From NCBI GenBank assembly GCA_964393975.1, contig CAYMVO010000007.1:1-55723 (forward strand): 55,723 bases of DNA, in the 5' to 3' direction. Every line of letters starts with the position of its first letter. The stretch's first letter is position 1. Below, in pieces: positions 26,801 through 36,400 of this stretch. Position numbers and translations under genes: made by a program. Under the pieces are notes generated by a model that saw only the letters and a program-made list of their open reading frames with translations, did not search any database and was not told the DNA's origin. The DNA comes from CALVNN01 sp964393975 (GTDB taxonomy: Bacteria > Bacillota > Clostridia > Christensenellales > UBA1242).

Positions 26801-29800
26801 AATGTGGACTTTGAGTCAAGCACATCCACAATGGACGCTTATAGCAAAGATTATGAAGCAAGAAATATCAAGTTAGACGGTAATGGGTTTACTATTAACA
26901 ATCTTGTTATTACCGCCGATGCTAGTGAAAAAGTTGAGTCGATAGGTTTATTTAAGAGGATATATTCGGAGGAAGTGTCTTCATCTACAGCGCAAACCTA
27001 TCAATCAACTATCAAGAGTGTAAATATAAATATTAAAGAAGGTAACGCTGTTGGTGTTAACTATGTCGGTTCTTTGGCGGGTATAATAGAAGATAGTAAT
27101 ATATTTAACGTAAATGTTTCATCAATGCTTGGTTCTACTGCTGTGGTACTTAAGGGTAAAAATATTGTTGGCGGTCTAGCGGGTGTGATTCGTGGCGATT
27201 GTAAAGTGTTTAATATTACATCTTCTGTCGCTGTGGAGGCAAGCTTTAGAGAGAGCGCCGGTGATGAATTGCCGAACTACTATATCGCTGAAGATAAAGA
27301 CACTTCAAATATATCTCATGCTGGTGCTGTTGCTGGTGTAATAGATGTAATTGAACCGAACTCTGATATTAGCACTGTATATATGATACAAAATTCTAAC
27401 GTCCAAAACATAACTGTTAGCGATAATGTGACTGTAAATGCTGAATATGCAGGTGGATTATTTGGTTATGTTGGTTCTAATACTCATATGTTTAATGTGG
27501 CTTTTGAAGTATTGTCTGAAGGCGCGCAAATATTGCATTCAGATTATGCCATAGGTGGTATAGCCGGCATTAACTTTGGTAAGATTTCTCAAGCCAAGTT
27601 AGAACACGTAAGAGCGGAGCAGGACGCAATTGATGAGACTATAAATGCTTATTACAAGGATAATAGTGGTGCGATTAACCGAGGCAAACAAGATTTATTC
27701 ACTGGGAATGTTGTGTATGGTGGCGGTATTGTTGGTGTAAATATGGGCGGTAGAATAGAGTACGCTTACAATAGAGTGGATATCATTGCTGAGGAGATAC
27801 AAGAAACCACTACATCGACTCGTGAACAGTATTTAGGTGGTATCATTGGAATTACTTATGGTGGCAAAATGATGCAGATTTATGCATCTGGTACGGTTAA
27901 TTCCAAGACAAACGACCGTTCTTATGTCGGTGGCTTGGTGGGTAGGGTAGATGACTTTAATATTAATTTGACTGGTGACATCAATACCCCTACTGAAGAA
28001 GTGATTTATACTAAGTTTACTATTGCCGATGTGTATGCTTTAAACCTATGGGAAGATTACTCAAATGTTACTAGAAAGAATGGCGTTTTTGCGGGTAAAA
28101 TTGCGGGATATAGCAACTCTGATATTATTGATGAATGGGTTAAAACTGATGATTATGGAAATGGAATACATAGAATTGGAATACATAGAATTGCATATAT
28201 GCAAGAAGTTGAAGAAGAGAGTGATGATAGCGAGGGGGTGCAACTCCCTGACACTATGAAACTAGTGGGTGATGGGCTTAAGGCACCTTCAACCAAGGAT
28301 GCTTATATTGAAAACGCATCGGATAATATGTACTTGAAGCTATATAAAAATATGTTTGATCAGACACCACTTGAAATTTCAAAAGTGAACACTTTTTTCA
28401 ACAAATTAAATGATGAGTTTTGGATTAAATATCCTGACAGGTTATACCCTATATTTACTGCTGGTATTAAGAGTGATATTGTTACAATAAGTGAAGCTTC
28501 CGATTTTATCGCCAAAGCTGAGAAGACGCCATATAAGACATTTATAATTGTGAAAGACCTTGATTTTAGGGATGTCGATAAGACTGGCTCTTTAGTGAAC
28601 GCTTTGTTTACTGGAAAGATTGAATCGGGTATTGCAGATCCTAATAATAGCGAATTGATGAAACCTGTAAACTTTTTCAATATAACTTTAAGTGTTGATG
28701 CAAATACTACAAGTGTAGCGTTTATTTCTCAAATGCGTAAAGCAAACATTAAGGATGTAAACTTTCATTTTAGAGCAGTAAAAGATACTGGTAGCGCAAG
28801 ATCATTGACTTCAGTCGGTCTAATAACTACTAGCGATGAGGCAACTTCTTATAATAATGTAAATGTTATTATAGATAGTCGTGAATATGTAGTTGATGGT
28901 TATACTATTACGGATCACGGGAAAAAACTTGATGTTGAAAATAAAACTACTGAGACAGTAACTGCTGATGAGATTAGTAACGCGAAGCTAGTGCCTAAAA
29001 GTACTACTAAAGCGTATAGCGGTATATCAATCTCAGATTATTGTAGTGCTTTTGGTGTGTTTAGTGCGGTGAGTAAGGGTACTATCGTGGTTAATGGATG
29101 CAATGTAATTGGTTCGTTTGATATAAACAATATTACTGATAAGGTAACGCAACTGACCGCTGGTGGTATGTTTGGCAGTGTAGAATACTTGCGTATGTCG
29201 GGCTCTAAAATCGGTGTAAACGATTTAAACGAAGCGGATAGAATTGTTTGCGGAAGTCGTATAGAGACCAAATTTAAAGTGACAAACAAGATATCGACAA
29301 ACAAAAACCAAATCAAATCAGTTTACCTAGGTGGTGTCGTTGGTGAGGTCAAGACTAAACTACTTGTGAATAATGTTGATATAGAGATATCAAATTTGAT
29401 CGTTAGTGGTAAGGCTGACAATACGGCGCAAACTAATGCGTTTATTGGTGGATTAAGTGGTTCTGCTAAAGAAATGACACTTAATAATGTATATATGATG
29501 AATAAACCAAAAACTTCAAATACCGCGACCGTCGAAACTTCAAATACCGCGACCATCGAAGCTTCAGGCACGATAAATAGTTTGAGCCTGGGCGTCTTAA
29601 GTGGCGCTGTCAATGGCGCAAACATCTCAAATGTTACGGTTGGTTATGGTGATAAAGGCAGTGAATTAAATAACTACAAAATTAAAGTAAATCTTTCTAA
29701 GAGTGAAGAATCTTCATTAAAAATAAAAGAAGTCTTCATAGGTGGATTGTTTGGATCTGCTGAGAGGTTAAAGATAAATAGTTCTTCAAATGGCACTGTG

Positions 29801-32800
29801 CAAGTTTATGCTGATATCCAAGTGACTAATGGTATTCAAGTGACTAATGGTATTCAAGTGACTAATAAGTTGAGTGCTACAGATAACTATTGTGCTATCG
29901 GTGGAGCGGTGGGTAAACTGAGTAACTATTCTACAAATAGCGGTAGCGAATATGTGTTGAATAAAGTTGGTGTGATGGGGAGTATCAGTGCTGATGGACT
30001 ACAAAACCCGTTGTATGTGGGTGGTGTGATAGGTGTCAATTTAAATACAATCAATGCCGATGCTTTAGGTTCTAGCACGACTTATGCGAACGATACTAAA
30101 CTAAAAAACTCTTTTGCTATTATTAATATGGATATTGAGTCAGATAGTGAGAAAAAGATTTATGCTGGTGGCATTATAGGCAGTTCGGATAAATCAAATG
30201 GTACAAATACACAAGCAAGTCAGTTTGATATATCTAAATGTATTACCGCTGGATATATAAATCTTGTAAACGCTCATAAGATTATGTCTGCGGGTGGTAT
30301 TGCTGGTTCACATAATGGCAATATTGAAAATTGTATGATTGCTACTACTATATTTGGTAAATCTAGATTAAATGGTAAAGAGGCTAATGCAAATGTATCT
30401 ATCGGCACCATTATAGGAGATCTATTCAGTGATAATACTGGATCTAGACTTCGTGATTATAGTACGATTTATGCGGTAAGTGGATTGACTCTATCTACAA
30501 ACATTTACTCAAACGCTATGTATAGCGATGCCACTACTGCTGATAGTACGGCTATTTACGATATTACTTATGATAGTTTCTTAAAGAATAATAAAAATTG
30601 GGGTATAACTAGTTTTGGTGAGGGAAATACAGAAAATGATTTCCTGACTACTCCATTTAATTTGGCGAAGAGTTTAGGTGAAGGTAATGTGTTATATCCA
30701 ATAGAGGTTTCTAATGTCACTGACTTAGAAAAAGCTATTAAGAATGATAATGATAATGATAAAATCAATTACTATATACAAACTCAAAATATAACAACTA
30801 CAACGCTTGTGCAAAATACTAATAATTTTAAGGGTGTGTATAATGGCAATGATAAAGTCATTGAGCTTAAATTATCTTCTGCTAGTGGGAATTGTTCTTT
30901 GTTTGGTACTATAACAAACTTAGGTGCTGTAAGTAAACTTATGATAAATAATAATATTACTATCGATAATAATAATATTACTATCGATTCAAGTAGTGAA
31001 CGAGGTCAGAGTTTCGCCTCTATTGCTTACGAAAATAATGGAACAATATTTAATGTGTATAGCGTAGGCACGATTGATTCGACAAAATGCACTCAAGCCC
31101 TAAATGTATCATCTATGGTAAATGTCAACTTGGGTGTAATCAATACTGTTATGTCTGATACAGATTTTATCCGTAAAGATACTACAGGTACTGTAAATTA
31201 TGGTGTTTTAGCGAATGAACTAAATAGCGGAATTATTTACAATGCTATTGTACTAGGTAGTATAGAGTCATACGGGGTGAATACTGATGGTAATGTGACT
31301 AGTAAGAGGTCTGGCTATGTCACCGCTGGTATAGTAAGTACGGGTAGCGATAGTAAAGGTCTAGTAAAATCTATATTAGTAGAAACCAATAAGTTCTTTG
31401 TGGATAATGGTTCTAGTATAACTATGTTTGGTGGTAGTAAAAATATTGTTAATAAAGCAATTTATGTAGATAAATTTTCGAATAACATTGATGATGTAGT
31501 CTTTTCTTCTAATAAGAATATGGAAATCAAATATTCCAATAACTTATTAATCAGTAATGCTAGCAATGTGTATTTGCATGACGCAAGCATAAATGAGACT
31601 TCTAATACAAACTACGGTTACCCATACTTTAGAAAGTTTACTAATTTTACGATATCTAATAAAGCATATATAAATTTTGATGAACACAGAATCAACAATA
31701 TGTCAAACTTCTATTTTAAGCTAAATAAAGCAATAAATGGTAGTGGAGATAATGATATATATCTCATAGTTAATAATTTGAGACAAATAGATTCTTCAAA
31801 ACAGTTTGGTTCTTATGCGTTTAATAATGCTATTTTAGATGGTGGCAATAATACAATTTTAGAGTTAAATCTTACGAAAGTTAGTACATCGGTAAAACCT
31901 ATGTTTGCTTCTATGACTAATTCACTTGTTAGAAACCTAGATGTAAATTTCACTATAGATGGAAAAAAATATTATACAAATCTTATTGCTGATACAATAA
32001 ATGGTGGTAGAAGTATGTATATAAATTCTAATACCTGCACTACGGCATTGTATAATGTGGAGTTGTATAATTTTGGGTACAGTGGCTATTTAAAAAATAA
32101 AAATAAAGATATTTCTAGTGTAGCTAGGTTGGCGCAGTCAACAATGTTGTATGGCGTAAAAAATCATTATCGTATATTGTCTATGATTTATAGTTCTATG
32201 GAATATATGACAGCAGGATTAGTATGTACATTAAACAATGTTAGGATGGATAGTTGTGAAAATCATGCCAATGTTAATGTCGTTATGGGCCGTTCAGCAG
32301 GTGAGGATGGCGCTAATGTAGGCGGATTAATATACGTAGCTAATAATTCTACAATTACGAATTGCGTTAATTCTGGCATTGTAACAGCTGGTAATGGCAA
32401 AGGCGCAAATGGTCAAGACAGTTATGGTGCAGGTAAGGATGGCGGTGATGGTGGTAGCGCCGGTGGAATCGCTTATTGTGTCAAATATAGCACTGTAGCC
32501 GGTTGTGAAAATAGTGGCACTGTTAATGGTGGTAGCGGTGGTGATGGCACTGACGGTAAGGATGGTAGTAATTCTAAATCCCTTGGTAAGGAGAAAGTCG
32601 GTAGTGTCTTCGGGCGATGGATTGAGTCATTTCTATTTAGGGCACAGCCCGCGACGAAGGGTATGTCAGGAGGCGATGGTGGTGATGCTGGGTACACTGG
32701 CGGAATAGTGGCGATTGCTCAAAATAATAGCACTTTGACATCTAATGATAATGGCGGTACTGTCCGCGGTGGTAATGGTGGTAATGGTGGTAATGGTGGT

Positions 32801-33268
32801 AGCGGTGGTAATGGCGTTAACGCTGATGGATCTTATGTTAGTTATGTTGTTTTCGATAAAGATGTTTATCAGTACAAATCTAGCTCTGGCGCGGTTGGAG
32901 GCGACGGTGGTCGAGGAGGAAGAGCTAAAGAAAGAACTGGTGCAATCGTAGGGAAGTTAGCAAGTTCATCGGTTAATGGTAACACATCTAAAGGAACTAT
33001 AGTTAAGTCGAAAACAGGTGCTGGCGGTAATGGTGGTGCTGGCGGTAATGGTGGCAATGGAATAAATAAAGAAGAATGGAATTGTCTACTTCAAGATTAC
33101 GGATACGATGGCGCACGAAGCGGATACAGAGGGGTAAATGACTCCGATACAACGTGGAAGTGTAATCATGGTGGCGCGAGAGCATCGGAGTATGGCAAAG
33201 GCGGTACTGGTGGTGAAGTATGCGCCGGTGTAGGAGCGAAAGAGGTAGCCATAAATAATTACTACTAA
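17840..33268 (+). CDS. Giant surface lipoprotein with Ig-like and GLUG-like beta-helix modules and a glycine-rich tail
   Basis: 5142 residues in one uninterrupted frame. Signal peptide with lipobox LVGC gives lipidated C24, so it should hang from the outer face of the membrane. Residues 30-880 form successive Ig-like (BIG2-type) modules. From about 895 come repeated GLUG-like modules, each opening with a '...YYVLASDIDM...WTPIG' type line and followed by many VGGLIG/VGGLVG beta-helix rungs; new modules start near 2509, 3554 and 4292. From about 4817 the tail is Gly/Asn-rich (GGNGGNGG). No LPXTG, SLH or catalytic motif is seen. AGAGGAG precedes the ATG. It is paralogous to the next gene over the N-terminal region. 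An adhesin or long surface filament is the likeliest role, by inference. Confidence 0.85.
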   Translation: MLKKKLFGLLSVVLMFATIGLVGCTKSGDNVTIDVSKESITIVMGEEPKVEGLAINTARFTVRTNISAQVIYRIENEGVIRVDTDTEASSSTYKVAVVTALRTGTAKIVVFTPESSKVQKEIVVNVVQPITSLKFSDNYSLYIPIGQKASIDIDEAFDIEPLYGNKNAIRFEVKSDLNDLGVIVDETTGVIDATSVTKVGDVTIRAYTTEDIYTDIVVHLVKPITAEDVSVTDSSNRVVFANGELVDCESVDLVKTTETYSTTQLNFNVQSFSDYEITPYIKNTKIVSYQKVGDASFVLKALELGVTKIEFEINIKNAKDITPFVVALDVNVYDKPLDININGQSANANNNTFNAIIYNNYSSNIAGTPFRFTVTPSTVLEENSKLVIKFDNPVSAVQSLIVLNTYGDRLGVKYDINGNPIGMEDIVIKAGDTIYIKSSLQEINSEEFSFTVTSAFSAIYAPEVSAKVNLKIKDGVSEFRYGESDLYLELGTTFDLNLIVGGEDADTSGIYYDLVGDAIEVVKQNDPAYNNKTYILSAKVVGNALLTFYSGNGYEVAVNIKVYAPLTSMVVTSESEIQNGAIGERVFDTLGNLTYIAVATGNKFALQYVTNLGASIGKVSYEVLSGEKFASINSNGVVAVLGVGKATIKLSVYGYDSNGVSSVPLTKTIVVEGYVPISSVVLNYTDVYLKDYESVGYYKTSKYSQKEFVLSIYPSNAVVDYDNISWVLVGDCGYLSNANGNTTLFTAGPLGDYDSASLRLIVSIQDHGRIFSQTCLIDVTKAVKVKDIRMVNVYNNEIYFDGRDGLGTDAKSFTVLANTYPVNAFNNTLRYMYIAKDESETSPVFSVDAVGNVTPLRGGKAILRIASEDSFVDMDEPDVYVDIEVVVANGKTVETAYRITDVDGLIAIGKNANSMSSYYVLASDIDMSKQTSWTPIGVTKSGDMEFSGYLGGSYTIGSGENAQTISSKIYGVSLTNGATASYNNESNYIAGLFGIMNKSAKVVDLRIEYDNINLDFASVNANNIYVGGVAGLIYCDDASGGNEEVTYKDLSITISNLNLFNINNNQNLYFGGVIGRVYDVSLINLIEKCTVRISNSEISGSANSLYVGGQAGSLEGQIKVSGSYNEDSNTSGDIEFNSVFGDKGFDVVCDFNITASATKTITDSATKGAVGGLFGQVKRITKFGSKKDERADYCVKEISNMAVKGNISAGQIDNVGGLIGTIEDYNIIISNDTEQTIVSNVNFFGKVIGHDNVGGLIGGGEISIYNAIVENYGDIIAKGQNNVGGLVGSMTSGRISLAYVTSSNENVSIEGKSNVGSLVGNVTKGIIEAVYSDVTTTDATSKLLGSVENEENLTLQHAFAVKGELGVTPSVGNYTYDSKNYNESEWSGVFTGTYKIGVGNKSIVWVKPGSKIKVGDNKDILIDSEVNGGRPIFAVVGCLPFYNVIPEKINVEIVGSEDVVKLNDLNGLVYYYELTQTLIDNTDPNKLVDLYSGASKLNTINLNSGNFVKVSVYPQSFRVVRLSVEAFAVDVNDNELATDVVKVNADGTFVIQKEGVIKLKFASMLNSDVSDSLYFNSIKKITNFMLNASDLGAFSDEISGKTIQIRKGESGYYFVYLENYNETQNIEYQYTDNFDIRYIIYANENDTVMQKIFNEKGEVTDYKVIHITDRLCFSNVECELMYSVGYENEIYILEDKSQLPQNLLNAIFGTDNYKYNGKEKEWDATVDQTIDGETKKVNIAVSVDTDTNIITVSEQVGEDETTKTTSMLGISLYAMIAHSKEDGMAIINTLTQSNNIYLEGSEYEIISDIRYKCTLVEEVSDNKLSTKTEYVDVNVKNNPTEFGVNIYDGAISIESSVDSVVNTPNDVASVEITLITDNINDDLSFDKIENIDISLVINGEPENLGAGKYKKIYTLTVGLRDEFDVKHITRETVYNVKVFSQMLNDKYLIVPITFVPQPVQRLNIYNFATDGAVVKDGKLYYSAYGVNEMMLIPNQPNVIQINVYPYFSSIDEIEVKSSVYGDISVSMEQLVYTNNQEFTRLIPNSQTTEDRLGLNLQQLSSLVDGVNVYNGNMYVLLQLQNNVPRGTEFTITVNAYNYDANGNKVLSATNSIVLEAEVIPEINISTAGNSQYIIKGVMNDITVNYKLTDSTQTCIATATVDYATEVEEDDMTIVSYTSSNVVNVNGDWRTRTDSLKVGIGVPTGTIVNVVYTIRYEVNNKMREKIVTISFIVTDYDIAKIELESFNNVDKTLNMYVQEKYRLGIKSVLFTSAPAKFEEASNIFGFIDDTDTRALYNKYYYGYVTDSKGYSYNLTYDRNKGYNVTIPNEENKNIPYLIQQRAKYADGRFGVEYYATSTDGDENYQEISSFGLSITEGIALKMDSATKMLKERYDIFTRKTSSGTFESLVDYADTNIGVYLKEVEKSDKDKELTGKKYNYYLVGTTPLTNQTLRVSLNYAYGEEKDALGNVIYTGNLVFDNLPENYSTITIDYTFNVSSRSSRDLPLPIYTQKELSEMEAGMNYILMNDIELVDWTPINNQITSLDGNGYQLRIKSFNKSTSDFGFFNTVSEYTILKNIVVNIGDLMYDNSRVFDLTNFDEVYVGFMAKINQGMITNCSVIFNPTKSLSEEQTAITLNTKPLLNGNVVKVQGGLFVYSNENSITNSRVGGVNVSYTNTDDISDVLVGDEDLMSSDILSISLKGDFAGFVGENNGHISACYARDIKIINTLDVATDCSTAGFVYNNSGTVLGSYVKGSDTLISGSLKADKGLLSSNGSIGGFVFDNSGKIQDCYSNIKIQSNARTAGFVFRNNASGSVSNAYSASIIEKSSALHMPFIGVDESSTIQCVDSSAISNVYYYTENSSEFEASAVEELAVPILKANFASESSFAGFAFSETGKYDAVWVMTDTGNGLMPELYDANCFTYSQRELFTDEKTQAISYDYSTKSMRLGEILNPYLVDSAYEYNSVIRESLNGGVTTIDSVNIRMINNVDFESSTSTMDAYSKDYEARNIKLDGNGFTINNLVITADASEKVESIGLFKRIYSEEVSSSTAQTYQSTIKSVNINIKEGNAVGVNYVGSLAGIIEDSNIFNVNVSSMLGSTAVVLKGKNIVGGLAGVIRGDCKVFNITSSVAVEASFRESAGDELPNYYIAEDKDTSNISHAGAVAGVIDVIEPNSDISTVYMIQNSNVQNITVSDNVTVNAEYAGGLFGYVGSNTHMFNVAFEVLSEGAQILHSDYAIGGIAGINFGKISQAKLEHVRAEQDAIDETINAYYKDNSGAINRGKQDLFTGNVVYGGGIVGVNMGGRIEYAYNRVDIIAEEIQETTTSTREQYLGGIIGITYGGKMMQIYASGTVNSKTNDRSYVGGLVGRVDDFNINLTGDINTPTEEVIYTKFTIADVYALNLWEDYSNVTRKNGVFAGKIAGYSNSDIIDEWVKTDDYGNGIHRIGIHRIAYMQEVEEESDDSEGVQLPDTMKLVGDGLKAPSTKDAYIENASDNMYLKLYKNMFDQTPLEISKVNTFFNKLNDEFWIKYPDRLYPIFTAGIKSDIVTISEASDFIAKAEKTPYKTFIIVKDLDFRDVDKTGSLVNALFTGKIESGIADPNNSELMKPVNFFNITLSVDANTTSVAFISQMRKANIKDVNFHFRAVKDTGSARSLTSVGLITTSDEATSYNNVNVIIDSREYVVDGYTITDHGKKLDVENKTTETVTADEISNAKLVPKSTTKAYSGISISDYCSAFGVFSAVSKGTIVVNGCNVIGSFDINNITDKVTQLTAGGMFGSVEYLRMSGSKIGVNDLNEADRIVCGSRIETKFKVTNKISTNKNQIKSVYLGGVVGEVKTKLLVNNVDIEISNLIVSGKADNTAQTNAFIGGLSGSAKEMTLNNVYMMNKPKTSNTATVETSNTATIEASGTINSLSLGVLSGAVNGANISNVTVGYGDKGSELNNYKIKVNLSKSEESSLKIKEVFIGGLFGSAERLKINSSSNGTVQVYADIQVTNGIQVTNGIQVTNKLSATDNYCAIGGAVGKLSNYSTNSGSEYVLNKVGVMGSISADGLQNPLYVGGVIGVNLNTINADALGSSTTYANDTKLKNSFAIINMDIESDSEKKIYAGGIIGSSDKSNGTNTQASQFDISKCITAGYINLVNAHKIMSAGGIAGSHNGNIENCMIATTIFGKSRLNGKEANANVSIGTIIGDLFSDNTGSRLRDYSTIYAVSGLTLSTNIYSNAMYSDATTADSTAIYDITYDSFLKNNKNWGITSFGEGNTENDFLTTPFNLAKSLGEGNVLYPIEVSNVTDLEKAIKNDNDNDKINYYIQTQNITTTTLVQNTNNFKGVYNGNDKVIELKLSSASGNCSLFGTITNLGAVSKLMINNNITIDNNNITIDSSSERGQSFASIAYENNGTIFNVYSVGTIDSTKCTQALNVSSMVNVNLGVINTVMSDTDFIRKDTTGTVNYGVLANELNSGIIYNAIVLGSIESYGVNTDGNVTSKRSGYVTAGIVSTGSDSKGLVKSILVETNKFFVDNGSSITMFGGSKNIVNKAIYVDKFSNNIDDVVFSSNKNMEIKYSNNLLISNASNVYLHDASINETSNTNYGYPYFRKFTNFTISNKAYINFDEHRINNMSNFYFKLNKAINGSGDNDIYLIVNNLRQIDSSKQFGSYAFNNAILDGGNNTILELNLTKVSTSVKPMFASMTNSLVRNLDVNFTIDGKKYYTNLIADTINGGRSMYINSNTCTTALYNVELYNFGYSGYLKNKNKDISSVARLAQSTMLYGVKNHYRILSMIYSSMEYMTAGLVCTLNNVRMDSCENHANVNVVMGRSAGEDGANVGGLIYVANNSTITNCVNSGIVTAGNGKGANGQDSYGAGKDGGDGGSAGGIAYCVKYSTVAGCENSGTVNGGSGGDGTDGKDGSNSKSLGKEKVGSVFGRWIESFLFRAQPATKGMSGGDGGDAGYTGGIVAIAQNNSTLTSNDNGGTVRGGNGGNGGNGGSGGNGVNADGSYVSYVVFDKDVYQYKSSSGAVGGDGGRGGRAKERTGAIVGKLASSSVNGNTSKGTIVKSKTGAGGNGGAGGNGGNGINKEEWNCLLQDYGYDGARSGYRGVNDSDTTWKCNHGGARASEYGKGGTGGEVCAGVGAKEVAINNYY
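28163..28192 (+). repeat. 15-bp tandem repeat, 2 copies, in giant gene 1
   Basis: GGAATACATAGAATT twice without change, encoding GIHRI-GIHRI in frame. Confidence 0.9.
29513..29560 (+). repeat. 24-bp tandem repeat, 2 copies plus a partial, in giant gene 1
   Basis: Encodes TSNTATVE-TSNTATIE, then a diverged third start; one base differs between copies. Confidence 0.9.
29816..29866 (+). repeat. 18-bp tandem repeat, nearly 3 copies, in giant gene 1
   Basis: Unit ATTCAAGTGACTAATGGT, encoding IQVTNG-IQVTNG-IQVTN in frame; the first copy has one change. Confidence 0.9.
30743..30760 (+). repeat. 6-bp tandem repeat, 3 copies, in giant gene 1
   Basis: AATGAT three times, encoding NDNDND. Confidence 0.85.
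30947..30988 (+). repeat. 21-bp tandem repeat, 2 copies, in giant gene 1
   Basis: Two identical 21-base units encoding NNNITID-NNNITID in frame. Confidence 0.9.
32768..32812 (+). repeat. 9-bp glycine-rich repeat, 5 copies, in giant gene 1
   Basis: GGTGGTAAT units (one is GGTGGTAGC), encoding GGN repeats in the glycine-rich tail. Confidence 0.9.
33017..33052 (+). repeat. 18-bp glycine-rich repeat, 2 copies, in giant gene 1
   Basis: GGTGCTGGCGGTAATGGT twice, encoding GAGGNG-GAGGNG. Confidence 0.9.
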
Positions 33269-33322
33269 TCAATGAAGATTTAAAAACAAACTAAAACTTT
33301 TGAATGGGTAGGATAAATATAT

Positions 33323-33374
33323 CCTAAAACTTCAACAGTTTTAGGTAAACATCTAGCAAAAGGTGTTTACCTAA
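33323..33374 (+). promoter_or_regulatory. Overlapping hairpins between the two giant genes
   Basis: CCTAAAAC (33323-33330) can pair with GTTTTAGG (33338-33345), while TTAGGTAAACA (33341-33351) pairs with TGTTTACCTAA (33364-33374). The two stems share TTAGG (33341-33345), so they exclude each other. There is no T-tract, so this is not a plain terminator. No clear promoter for the second giant is found in the 167-base gap, so read-through from the first giant is likely. Confidence 0.45.
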
Positions 33375-33435
33375 GGCTGTCAATAGTCTTAAAAAATAAT
33401 TATTACATACATTTTAATTTAGGAGAAATTTTACA

Positions 33436-36400
33436 ATGAGAAAAAGATTTACTTGGGCGATTTGTGCTGTTTTGTTTGTAATAGTGGGCATAGGATTCAC
33501 CGGATGTACAAACACAAATAAAAATTTTGCTTTTAAGTTATCCACTAATGAGATAAGTCTTGTTATGGGGGAGGCGGATGAAAGTGGTGAAATAAACACT
33601 GCTTATGTAACCGCACTTTTGGAGAACGGGAGTAGTGACACTTCGCTATTATTTAGAATAGAAAATGAGGGCGTGATTGCGTGTGAAAAGGTGTCGCAAA
33701 ATAGTAGTCGAGCGAAGTTTAAGGTGACAGCTCTAAACCCTGGGACGGCGAGGTTGGTTGTGTTTAGTGCAGAGAGTAGTACAGCAGTCGATACCTTAGT
33801 GGTAAATGTCTACAAACATATAGAGAGTGTTGAGTTTGTAGATGACTTTGCTATGTATATTGTGAGAGGTCAAAACAAAAACATAAATTTTGATAAAGAC
33901 CTTAACATTTTACCACTGGAGGCTTCAAAGGGTGATTTGAGGTTTAGTATAGTAGGTGAAGATAACGGGGTAGTTATAGGTGAGACGACTGGTATAATAG
34001 ATGCTACAAACGCTACTAGCGGTGAAGTCACTATTATGGTTAGTAGCGTGTCCAATCCCGAGCAAAAATCTACCGCCAAAGTATATATTGTGGAACCTAT
34101 GAAATCTAGCGATATTACCATAACTCAGTCGGGTGTTATCGAGGGGGATATTATAGTTGGTGGGGAGTCTTTGGTGGATGAGCTTACTTTAGTCAAGACC
34201 AAAGAAAATTATGCTATGACGACTCTAAATTGCTTTATCGATGGGCAAAGCTTAGATGATGTGACTATAAGTGCTAGTGTAATAGGTACAGCGGTGAATC
34301 TGCAAAGAGTCGCGAGTAATTCATTTGCGGTCAAGGCGCTAGAACTAGGTACTAGTGTAGTAAGACTTAGTATCGTGCAGAAGGGCGCTATCGGTTATTT
34401 GGAACCTGTTATAGTGGATGTTGCTTTTCAAGTGATAGATTCTCCTAGTCAAATCAACTTGAACGGTGTAAAATTAGATGAGCAAGCAACTTTAAATGTG
34501 TATAATAATTATGAAGAGACTTATTTGGGTGCTAGTATGAGATTGACTTTGAGTCCTACTAGTGTTTTAGAATCACATTCTGATATAAGAATTTCTCTTG
34601 TTAATAATGTAGGTATTACTCAGTTAAGATTTTATGACAGTAAATATAGACTTTTGGCTATGTCGAGCGAAGGTATCCTAATAAAAGCAGGTGATACTAT
34701 TTATATTCGTGCTGATAATGTAGATTCGAATACTGAATATTCACTTTATGTAATAGCTGAAGACTCAAAGAATTACGGTGATGAAGATACTTGGGTGGAT
34801 GCTATTATTAAATTAAATATTTTGGAAGGTATCTTAGATATGTCTTTTGATACCACTCCTGTATGTATTAAAAAAGGTCAAAGTGTGGAATTAAATGTCG
34901 GTATTGAACCTATAACGGCTGACACTACTACTTTAACAAATTCAGGTAGCAATGAATATTATAGTGTGCAAAAAAATTCGAACACCTCATTTGTTTTGAC
35001 GGGGTTGGAGACTGGTGATTCTTATTTTACAGTATACAGAGGTAATGGTAGCCCAATCACTACATTAGTTAGAGTATATGAACCTTTGACCGAGATGAGC
35101 TTAGAGGTGGATGAGGTATATAACAATGTCAATATAGGTCAAAAAGATTATTCAAACGGTGAACTTTCTAAAGTGTATGTTGCGGTTAACTCCACTATTG
35201 ATTTGTATGTTAATTATAATAATGGCGCAACAATTCAAAGTATAAATTATTTAGTTGAAGGTAAAACGGCTACTGTAAAAGATGGTAGAATTACAATGAC
35301 TAAAGAGGGCGAGTCTACGATAAAGGTGGTTATATCGGGTTACGATCCTGATAATGATGGGCAGATTTATTCTATTGAAAAGAAAATTAGTGTGGTAGGT
35401 TATAGACCTATATCATCTATTTCGCTCAATATACTGAATGGTGTTAGATATAATTATGAGACTGTTGGGTTTTACAATCAAACTGAATTAAGTCAATACA
35501 ATTTACAGGCTTTAGTGTATCCACAAAACGCGACTTATGCGAGTGAGGTGCAATGGAGCATCGCCGATAAGAGCGATGATGGTGTATTGAGTGGTAGTCT
35601 TAGTTCTTATGTAGGGGCAAATACAATATTTACGGCAGGACCTTTTGAGTCTTTGACTGATATTGTTGTTATTACCGCTAGCGTTACTGAATTTGGTCGT
35701 ACATTTAACCAAACTTGTACAATAGAAGTGCGAAATGCTACTATGATAGACTCAATTATACTAAATAATGTTGCTAACGACTTGATTAGTTTTGATAGTA
35801 GGAAAGGTTTAGGTACTGAAGATAACGCGTTTACTGTATCTGCATCCGCTTATCCTATAAGTGCTTTAAATAGAAAATTACGTTATTCATACATCCCTGA
35901 TAGCGGTGATAGTTTGGGAAATGTTAGTCCAGTATTTAGTGTGGATGCAACAGGTAAGATTATACCATTAAGATCGGGTAGTGCGGTGCTTAGAATATCT
36001 GCTGAAGATAGTTTTATAAATAGCACTGAAGCAAATATGTTTATAGAGGTGCCTGTAAAAGTAAATGATGGTAAGAGCCTAGAGAATGCGTTTTACATTA
36101 GTACACCTAAAGAATTAGTAAATATTGGTGCTAATGCTTATTCAATGTCACTTTACTATGTGTTGACAGCAGATATTGACCTCAAAGATTATAATTGGAC
36201 ACCACTTGGCGCGTCTAATAAAATTGCGTTTACTGGTTATTTATCTGGTAATTTTAAATATAGTTTTAAGAGAATGAATACGAATGGTGAGGAAGAAACC
36301 GTTACACGTTCCAACTATTATAAGATAAACAATTTAACTATTGACACTGCTTTAAGGCAAAATGTCGAGAGTTATTATGGACTTTTCTATAAAATAAGTA

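Noticed and set aside
32473..33272. Proline-rich or other open frames opposite or out of frame in the glycine-rich tail
   Set aside because: They are shadows of the GGT/GGC repeats of the giant gene and have no start signals of their own.
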